This document shows, piece by piece, positions 58,453 to 64,000 of a stretch of 64,000 nt of DNA (the stretch's first letter is position 1; each line of letters opens with the position of its first letter). The notes beneath the pieces were generated by a model, which made no database searches, was not told the origin of the DNA, and saw nothing but the letters and a program-made list of their open reading frames with translations. Origin of the DNA: Spectribacter acetivorans (GTDB taxonomy: Bacteria; Pseudomonadota; Gammaproteobacteria; Nevskiales; Salinisphaeraceae); NCBI RefSeq assembly GCF_031846305.1, contig NZ_JAVRHY010000002.1, forward strand, positions 248,001-312,000, given 5' to 3'. A program made the translations under genes and the position numbers.

Positions 58453-59058
58453 TCATGACTTGCCCACTACCGGCAGATGCCACTGCCACCGAATGGCCAC
58501 CAGCCGCAGGGCAACCACTACGGACATGCCGGCCACGAATGCCGGCGTCCGCGCCATCCCCACCGCGTGCAGGCCCAGATAGACGACGATGCCCAGAATG
58601 GCGGCGGTGGCGTAGATTTCCCGGCGCAGCAGCAACGGCACGCGGGCGGTGATCACGTCCCGCAGCACGCCGCCGGTCACGCCGGTCATGGTGCCCATCA
58701 ACACCGCGATCAACGGCGGGCTGCCGGCGGCTTCCGCGAGTTGCGCGCCGGACAGCGCGAACAATCCCAGACCCATCGCATCGGCCACCATCATGGACGC
58801 CCCCGATGTGGATCGCAGTCGTAGCCAGGCGACCGTTGCCAGCGCCGCGGCGATGATGACGATCACGTACCAGATGTCCGAGACCCAGAAGATCGGATGC
58901 CGATCCAGCAGCAGATCCCGCAGCGTGCCGCCGCCGATAGCGGTGATTGCCGCGACCACCAGAATGCCGAGAATGTCCAGTTCCCGGTCACGGGCCGCCA
59001 GCACGCCGCTGGCGGCGAAAACCGCGACGCCGACGAGGTCGAGATAGTAAAGCAGCAT
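58453..59058 (-). CDS. TRIC/YadS-family membrane protein
   Basis: 201 residues, seven hydrophobic segments in two repeats. Each repeat has the family glycine motif: AITAIGGGTLRDLLLDRHPI and MTGVTGGVLRDVITARVPLL. These match the bacterial trimeric-cation-channel/UPF0126 family, whose members conduct monovalent cations or transport small solutes. No functional partner is adjacent. Confidence 0.9.
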   Translation of the reverse strand: MLLYYLDLVGVAVFAASGVLAARDRELDILGILVVAAITAIGGGTLRDLLLDRHPIFWVSDIWYVIVIIAAALATVAWLRLRSTSGASMMVADAMGLGLFALSGAQLAEAAGSPPLIAVLMGTMTGVTGGVLRDVITARVPLLLRREIYATAAILGIVVYLGLHAVGMARTPAFVAGMSVVVALRLVAIRWQWHLPVVGKS

Positions 59059-59140
59059 TGCTGGTGTGCCCCGGGGTCGCTGATCACTGCGCGCAACATA
59101 ACCGCGATGGGAATTCGTCGATAGCCGCCAGGTCAGGTGA

Positions 59141-59163
59141 TATCATTTGATTATCAAACGATA
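59141..59163 (+). promoter_or_regulatory. Palindromic operator of the vapB-like gene
   Basis: A 23-bp dyad centred on 59152: TATC-N-TTTGAT-T-ATCAAA-N-GATA, with all ten outer and inner paired positions matching. It lies 12 bp before the antitoxin ATG. Ribbon-helix-helix antitoxins bind such sites to repress their own operon. Confidence 0.7.
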
Positions 59164-59174
59164 TTGGTCATGAC

Positions 59175-59417
59175 ATGGTCAGAACCATCATCAGCCTCGA
59201 TCCGGAAGAGAAGAAATGGCTGGATCAGCAGGCGCAGCGCAGTGGTCGCACCATGACCGCGGTCGTCCGAGAGGCGTTGTCACAATACCGCGAGCGAGAG
59301 ATCAGGCGTGGTCAACCTTCGCAGGCAGAACTTCTGATCCGCACGCAGGGGCTCTGGACCCGAGGCGACGGCCTCGAGTGGCAGGAGCAGTGGCGCGGGG
59401 AATGGACCGAACGTTGA
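59175..59417 (+). CDS. CopG/VapB-like antitoxin
   Basis: 80 residues: a ribbon-helix-helix at the N-terminus (MVRTIISLDPEEKKWLDQQA, QRSGRTMTAVVREALSQYRE) and an acidic/aromatic tail (RTQGLWTRGDGLEWQEQWRG) that would wrap the toxin. The partner PIN toxin gene overlaps its end by 16 bp but is truncated. The palindrome at 59141-59163 supports autoregulation. Confidence 0.82.
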   Translation: MVRTIISLDPEEKKWLDQQAQRSGRTMTAVVREALSQYREREIRRGQPSQAELLIRTQGLWTRGDGLEWQEQWRGEWTER

Positions 59418-59733
59418 AGGTGCTACCGCATTTCTGGAACAGCAGGCAGCATCCGCCGCAATCTCCGCAATTACCCGCGCTGAAGTCCTGGCCGGGTGTG
59501 ATGACATGATTTTCGAGCCGGTATCCGCTCTGCTTGAGAGTTTTGTGTTCCTGCCCATGGATAAACCGATTGCCGATCAGGCCGCCCGGCTGCGCCGCGA
59601 GACAAGACTCAAGTTGCCGGACGCCATCCGGGCAGCTTCGGCGCTGGTCCACGGTATGCAACTGGCAACCCGCAACACGCGAGATTTCGACCCTGACGTC
59701 TTCGATTTCGTCCAGGTGCCCTACCCGTCCTGA
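59402..59733 (+). pseudogene. vapC: PIN-domain (VapC-like) toxin with N-terminal deletion
   Basis: ATG 59402 opens MDRT, the normal start of these toxins. From 59416 the sequence continues in a different frame with EGATAFLEQQAASAAISAIT, then RAEVLAGCDD, RLRRETRLKLPDAIRAASAL and TRNTRDFDPDVF. A deletion has removed about 25 codons holding the first catalytic Asp (LLDTN) and shifted the frame. The remaining PDAIRAA and NTRDF acids are present, but the active site is incomplete. Confidence 0.8.
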
Positions 59734-60809
59734 TGATCGAATCAAAAGCGCCAGCGAAAATCCCGCAGACGATGACGGAAATCGCGATCACCCGGCCGGG
59801 CGATGCCGATGTGCTGCAACCACGGGTGGTCGATGTGTCGACGCCCGGCCCCGGCGAACTGCTGGTCCGGGTGGCTGCCGCCGGCGTGAACCGCCCGGAC
59901 GTCATGCAGCGCGAGGGCAAGTACCCGATGCCGCCGGGGGTGAACCCGACGCCCGGCCTGGAGATCGCCGGCGAGATCGTGGCGATTGGCAGTGAGGTCG
60001 CGGCCTACGCCACCGGTGATCGCGCCTGCGGCCTTACCGAAGGCGGCGGCTACGCCGAATATTGCCTGTTGCCGGCGACTCAGGCCCTGCCCGTCCCCGA
60101 CGGACTGTCGCTGATCGAGGCCGCCGCCCTGCCGGAGACTTACTTCACCGTCTGGGCCAACCTGTTCGACACCGGCGGCGTGAAACGCGGCGATACCGTG
60201 CTGATTCACGGCGGCACCAGCGGTATCGGTACCACAGCGCTGGCCCTGTGCCGGGCCTTTGGCGTCACCGCCCTGGCCACCGCCGGTAGTGACGACAAAT
60301 GCCGGGCCATCGAAAGCCTCGGCGGCATCGCGATCAACTACCGCGAAACCGACTTTAGCGAGGCTGTATCCACGCACACGAATGGTCAGGGCGTCGATGC
60401 AATCCTGGATGTCGTCGGTGCGAAGTACTTCAGTCGCAATCTGGCGGCGCTGGCCCGGGACGGCCGGCTGATCGTCATCGGCTTCATGGGCGGCACCACC
60501 GCCGAGCAGGTCGACCTGATCAGCCTCGTGCTCAAACGCGCTCACGTAACCGGCTCCACCATGCGGGCGCGCAGCCGTTCCGAAAAGGCGGCGATTGCCA
60601 CGGCATTGCGCGACCAGGTCTGGCCGCTGCTGGCGTCGGGGGACTGCACCCGCCCGATCATCCACAAGACCTTCCCGCTGGCGGACGCCGCTGCGGCGCA
60701 TCGTGAAATGGAGAGCGGCCGGCATATCGGGAAAATCGTGCTCGAGGTCAATGCCGAGGTTGCTGGCACATCGGACGTCGCATCTGTCCATCACGGTGCC
60801 GGGCAATGA
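59733..60809 (+). CDS. NAD(P)H:quinone oxidoreductase, zinc-independent MDR family
   Basis: 358 residues; the start at 59733 overlaps the PIN remnant stop (TGATGA), and ATG 59772 is an alternative. PIG3/QOR-type pattern: AAAGVNRPDVMQREGKYPMP, TPGLEIAGEIVAIGSEVAAY, the Rossmann motif LIHGGTSGIGTTALALCRAF, and VIGFMGGTTAEQVDLISLVL. No structural-zinc Cys set is seen. It reduces quinones or enoyl compounds with NADPH. Confidence 0.9.
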   Translation: MIESKAPAKIPQTMTEIAITRPGDADVLQPRVVDVSTPGPGELLVRVAAAGVNRPDVMQREGKYPMPPGVNPTPGLEIAGEIVAIGSEVAAYATGDRACGLTEGGGYAEYCLLPATQALPVPDGLSLIEAAALPETYFTVWANLFDTGGVKRGDTVLIHGGTSGIGTTALALCRAFGVTALATAGSDDKCRAIESLGGIAINYRETDFSEAVSTHTNGQGVDAILDVVGAKYFSRNLAALARDGRLIVIGFMGGTTAEQVDLISLVLKRAHVTGSTMRARSRSEKAAIATALRDQVWPLLASGDCTRPIIHKTFPLADAAAAHREMESGRHIGKIVLEVNAEVAGTSDVASVHHGAGQ

Positions 60810-60869
60810 CTTGAGAGGCAACCAAAAGAAAACCATAATGCAACCGTCGACTCCCAGCGGTTTGCCGCC

Positions 60870-61112
60870 ATGCCCGCGATCACCATCAAGAACATCCCGG
60901 CCGAGCTCTACGATCAGCTCAAAACATCGGCCCACGCCCACCATCGCAGCATCAACAGCGAGCTGATCCACTGCCTGGAAACAGCCCTCATGCCTCGACC
61001 GGCGAGCCCGCGGGAACGGCTTGCCGCGGCGCAGGCGTTACGGCAGCGGGTTCGAGCCGAGCGAATCGATGCGGATGACATCCAGGCTGCCAAGGAGCAA
61101 GGCCGCGCATGA
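60870..61112 (+). CDS. FitA-like (Arc-type) antitoxin
   Basis: 80 residues with the ribbon-helix-helix AITIKNIPAELYDQLKTSAH and HHRSINSELIHCLETAL typical of FitA/VapB proteins, then a basic tail (RQRVRAERIDADDIQAAKEQ) for toxin contact. It overlaps the PIN toxin start by 4 bp (ATGA) and would repress the pair. Confidence 0.85.
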   Translation: MPAITIKNIPAELYDQLKTSAHAHHRSINSELIHCLETALMPRPASPRERLAAAQALRQRVRAERIDADDIQAAKEQGRA

Positions 61113-61516
61113 TCGTGGTGGATACCAACACCATCGCGTATCTCTACCTGCCCACGAATGACACGCCGGACGTGGAAAAGCTGCTTGCGCGGGAGCCGGA
61201 ATGGGCCGCCCCGCTGCTCTGGCGCAGTGAATTCCGCAATATCCTGGCGCTGTACCTGCGAAAGGGGCTTGTTGATTTCGAGACTGCCTGTCTGATGCAG
61301 CGTCAGGCGGAGGCCCTCATGGCCGGCGGCGAGTACGAGGTCGATTCGCTTTCCGTGCTTGCCAACGCGGAGGAGAGTCACTGCTCGGCTTACGACTGCG
61401 AGTTCGTGGCCCTGGCGAAAAGTCTGAACACAACCCTGGTCACCGCCGACAGAAAGCTGCTGAAAGCCTTCCCGGGTCTGGCATCCACCGCGCGGGCGTA
61501 CATTGCGAGCCGTTAA
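61109..61516 (+). CDS. vapC: VapC-type PIN-domain toxin
   Basis: 135 residues, intact PIN fold: the first acids in MIVVDTNTIAYLYLP (Asp5), a Glu in LLWRSEFRNILALYL, and the C-terminal acids in SAYDCEFVALAKSLNTTLVT with TADRKLL. PIN toxins cleave RNA, often tRNA, with Mg or Mn. It pairs with the antitoxin at 60870. Confidence 0.9.
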   Translation: MIVVDTNTIAYLYLPTNDTPDVEKLLAREPEWAAPLLWRSEFRNILALYLRKGLVDFETACLMQRQAEALMAGGEYEVDSLSVLANAEESHCSAYDCEFVALAKSLNTTLVTADRKLLKAFPGLASTARAYIASR

Positions 61517-61638
61517 CCGTCGGCCTATTCCGGCCAACGCTGCCTCCCATGCCTTCATACACCGGGCTCAAGAGAACAAGCCCCCTGGTCAGACGAGAAT
61601 ACCTCCCCGTTTATAGCGCTGCCCGAAACCGTCGCCGG

Positions 61639-62052
61639 TCAGGCATCACCAACCCAGTTGGCCAGCCGCAAGCGCGGCACGCGGCGGAACTCGCGTTCGT
61701 TATTTGTCACCAGCACCGCATCCAGCGCCAACGCGTGGGCGGCGATAAGCTGGTCCAGCGCACCGATGGGCTGACCCTGTCGCTCCAGATGGCTCCGGAG
61801 TTCGCCGTATTCCCGCATGGCGGTCTCATCAAACGGCAGAACCACCAGGGGCGCCAGGAACTTGTCCAGCGCGTCCCGGTTCTTCCGGGAGCCGCTCTTG
61901 GCTACACCGAAGGTGAGTTCCGCGCCGGTAATGCTGGAAATGGCAACCTCGCCGACTTCCCGACCGGCGAAGTATTCGAACACTTCCGGCGGGCGCCGAT
62001 TGATGATGTAGATGCAGGTATTGGTATCCAGGAGCGAAACCGAGCGGCTCAT
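61639..62052 (-). CDS. vapC: VapC-type PIN-domain toxin
   Basis: 137 residues from the ATG at 62052, which overlaps the antitoxin stop (ATGA). The PIN residues are complete: SLLDTNTCIYIINRRPPEVF, SSITGAELTFGVAKSGSRKN, and IGALDQLIAAHALALDAVLV with NNEREFRRVP. It is similar to the VapC/MvpT type that cleaves initiator tRNA. Confidence 0.92.
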   Translation of the reverse strand: MSRSVSLLDTNTCIYIINRRPPEVFEYFAGREVGEVAISSITGAELTFGVAKSGSRKNRDALDKFLAPLVVLPFDETAMREYGELRSHLERQGQPIGALDQLIAAHALALDAVLVTNNEREFRRVPRLRLANWVGDA

Positions 62053-62282
62053 TCCGGCCAATCCGGGCGGGTCTGCTGGGCCGGCTGCTCACGCTCGATC
62101 TCGAAGCCAGGCTCGAACTCGTCCAGCGCCTCCCGCATGATTTCCCAGGGCGCATCCAGCGGCAGCAGCAACACGCCGTTTCCGAAACGCTTGGCAATGA
62201 CCTCCGTGCCCTCGAATCGCAATGCCTTGGGCAGGCGCACGGCCTGACTACGTCCCGATTTGAAGATTTTTGCCGCAGTCAT
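62049..62282 (-). CDS. vapB: VapB-type AbrB-fold antitoxin
   Basis: 77 residues with the swapped-hairpin AbrB domain AKIFKSGRSQAVRLPKALRF and EVIAKRFGNGVLLLPLDAPW, followed by an acidic tail that blocks the toxin. The toxin gene overlaps it by 4 bp. A palindrome at 62304-62326, just upstream on this strand, is the probable operator. Confidence 0.92.
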   Translation of the reverse strand: MTAAKIFKSGRSQAVRLPKALRFEGTEVIAKRFGNGVLLLPLDAPWEIMREALDEFEPGFEIEREQPAQQTRPDWPE

Positions 62283-62303
62283 GACTTATCCGACACATCA
62301 GTT

Positions 62304-62326
62304 GATAGCTACCAATGGTATTTATC
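62304..62326 (-). promoter_or_regulatory. Palindromic operator of vapBC
   Basis: A 23-bp dyad with the form GATA-N2-TACCA-N-TGGTA-N2-TATC, all paired positions matching, 22 bp before the vapB start codon. It fits an AbrB-fold antitoxin autoregulatory site. The rest of the 62283-62400 gap shows nothing further. Confidence 0.6.
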
Positions 62327-62400
62327 GGCATAGCCAGCGTCAATATCCCGAATGCCTGTAAACAGGCCAGATTACGCCGACAATGGCGCCAAGAGGCTCC

Positions 62401-63915
62401 TCAAGCCAGCTTGTCATCCGCCACCCGATAGCGCGGGTCCTCGTGGTAATCCACGATGATCATGCGCCGGGCCTTGTCCATCAGCTCGGTGCAATCCCGG
62501 CTGAGATGGCGTAGCGACAGGTGCTTGCCGGCCCGTTGATAGCGTTCCGCCAGGGCATTCACGGCGTCGATCGCCGAATGGTCCATCAGCCGGGCGTTAC
62601 GGAAGTCGATCTCCACCGTATCCGGGTCATCGCGGGGCACGAACTGCTGCTGAAAACCGGCGACCGACGCGAAGAATACCGTGCCCTCCACGTCGTAGAT
62701 CTTGCGGCCATCCGGCCCCTCGCGGCTGCTCACACGCACCTGCTTGGCGTGCTCCCAGGCGAATACCAGCGCCGAAACGATCACGCCCACCACCACTGCC
62801 GCGGCAAGGTCCACTACGACGGTCACGGCCGCGACCAGCAGGCCCACCCGCACATCGGCCCGCGGCACCTTGCCGAACAGCCGGAAGCTGCCCCACTCGA
62901 AGGTCTTTTCCGCCACCACCACCATCACGCCGATCAGGGCGGCGAGCGGAATCGCTTCGATCAGCGTGGACCCGAACATGATGAACGACAGCAGGAACAG
63001 CGCCGTGGCCACGCCGGAAATCCGGTGCAGCGCGCCGTTACCCACGTTGATCATGCTCTGGCCGATCATCGCGCAGCCGCCCATACCGCCGAAGAAGCCC
63101 GTCACCACATTGGCCGCCCCCTGCGCTGCCGAGTCCTTGTTCGGCCGGCCACGCGTCTCGGTCATGTCGTCGATCAGATTCAGCGTCAGCAGCGACTCGA
63201 TCAGCCCGATCGCCGCCAGAATCAGGGAATACGGCAGGATCACCCGCAGCGTCTCCAGATTCCACGGCACCTGCGGCAGATGGAAGCTGGGAAAACCGCC
63301 CGCAATCGAGCCGAGATCGCCCACCGTCCGGGTGTCGATGCCCAGGCCCAGCGTCAGCAGGCTCACCGCGACGATCGCCACCAGTGTGGCCGGCAAGGCC
63401 CGCGTCAGACGCGGAAACAGATAGATGATGGCCACGGTCAGCACCGTCAGCCCCACCATCGTGTACAGCGGCAAACCGGAAAGCCAGGTATGCCCGCCAT
63501 CCGGTCCTGCCACCTTGAAGTGCTGGAACTGCGCCAGAAAGATCACGATGGCCAGTCCGTTGACGAAGCCCAGCATCACCGGGTGCGGCACCATCCGGAT
63601 GAACTTGCCCAGCCGACAGGCTGCGAAAACCAGCTGGAAAAGCCCCATAAGCACCACGGCGGCAAACAGATACTCCACCCCGTGCGTGGCCACCAGACTG
63701 ACCATCACCACCGCCAGCGCACCGGTCGCCCCGGAGATCATCCCCGGCCGTCCCCCGAACAGCGACGTGATAAGCGCCACGATGAAGGCCGCGTACAGCC
63801 CGGTGAGCGGCGACACCTGCGCCACCAGCGCAAAGGCCACGGCCTCCGGCACCATCGCGAGCGCAACCGTCAGGCCGCTGAGAACATTGATTCGGAACAC
63901 GGCCGGGGAAATCAT
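62401..63915 (-). CDS. SulP-family anion transporter with STAS domain
   Basis: 504 residues: 10-14 TM segments with the SulP signature near the N-terminus (GLTVALAMVPEAVAFALVAQ, VSPLTGLYAAFIVALITSLF), then PHPVMLGFVNGLAIVIFLAQ and FFGGMGGCAMIGQSMINVGN. A cytoplasmic STAS domain follows (about 395-485) with VEIDFRNARLMDHSAIDAVN. SulP proteins carry sulfate, bicarbonate or similar anions with sodium or protons. It is shorter than many family members, mainly at the N-terminus. No linked gene suggests the anion. Confidence 0.93.
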   Translation of the reverse strand: MISPAVFRINVLSGLTVALAMVPEAVAFALVAQVSPLTGLYAAFIVALITSLFGGRPGMISGATGALAVVMVSLVATHGVEYLFAAVVLMGLFQLVFAACRLGKFIRMVPHPVMLGFVNGLAIVIFLAQFQHFKVAGPDGGHTWLSGLPLYTMVGLTVLTVAIIYLFPRLTRALPATLVAIVAVSLLTLGLGIDTRTVGDLGSIAGGFPSFHLPQVPWNLETLRVILPYSLILAAIGLIESLLTLNLIDDMTETRGRPNKDSAAQGAANVVTGFFGGMGGCAMIGQSMINVGNGALHRISGVATALFLLSFIMFGSTLIEAIPLAALIGVMVVVAEKTFEWGSFRLFGKVPRADVRVGLLVAAVTVVVDLAAAVVVGVIVSALVFAWEHAKQVRVSSREGPDGRKIYDVEGTVFFASVAGFQQQFVPRDDPDTVEIDFRNARLMDHSAIDAVNALAERYQRAGKHLSLRHLSRDCTELMDKARRMIIVDYHEDPRYRVADDKLA

Positions 63916-64000
63916 CCGGGTACTTTTCTCCAGAAAAAACGGCGTTGCCTCGGCGACGGGGGTCGTCGAGCCAGATGGAAAACGGGAATGGGATGGTTGG

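Overview
This window is high-GC bacterial DNA from a proteobacterium, most likely a gammaproteobacterium. The clues are Gram-negative envelope efflux systems (RND transporter, adaptor and outer-membrane factor), a Tat-exported multicopper oxidase, a proteobacterial mer operon and SulP/TRIC/AEC transporters. The species cannot be told from the sequence. No rRNA, tRNA or CRISPR array was seen.

Positions 1-38014 form a dense metal-resistance island. It opens with the end of cusB and a complete Cu(I)/Ag(I)-type cusA. A copper periplasmic block follows (Cys/His-rich small protein, His-tailed cytochrome c, CopA oxidase, CopB, a broken DUF411 gene). Next come a MerR-type regulator with a P1B-type copper ATPase, and a BlaI/M56-led operon carrying a second complete RND system, which ends convergently on a two-component system. 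A PepSY-like gene preceded by a PmrA-type box and a DUF1259 lipoprotein follow. An IS481-family element then joins a chrA remnant to a ynfA remnant. Beyond it are mntP and a mer operon (merR-T-P-F-A, minus strand) interrupted by a small MITE-like element. A divergent three-gene operon (HMA protein, outer-membrane barrel, NHL propeller) has its own MerR-type promoter. After a scar of two gene remnants, a third RND system with the CzcA divalent-cation motif is followed by ynfA and a CDF-like transporter.

Positions 38063-56547 look like catabolic chromosome. After an M48 peptidase, a long minus-strand series encodes two molybdenum hydroxylases (an isoquinoline-oxidoreductase-like pair and a CoxS-CoxL fusion with CoxM). 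With them are a di-haem cytochrome, XdhC and a MocA protein fused to a SufU-like domain, both for cofactor maturation. The series also holds a metallo-beta-lactamase hydrolase, a carboxymuconolactone-decarboxylase-family protein, a fused alpha/beta 2-oxoacid dehydrogenase E1 and an IclR regulator. An acyl-CoA dehydrogenase and an acyl-CoA ligase diverge on the plus strand. Together they suggest an oxidative degradation route for a heterocycle or aldehyde feeding acyl-CoA metabolism; the substrate is unknown.

Positions 56602-62326 are rich in toxin-antitoxin genes, some decayed (higBA remnant, brnTA, vapBC with a truncated toxin, two intact vapBC-like pairs), interspersed with TRIC and quinone oxidoreductase genes. 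A SulP anion transporter closes the window.

Four promoters of the MerR class (19-20 bp spacer containing a dyad) lie in the metal island, and IS scars and gene remnants show it was assembled by repeated rearrangement.
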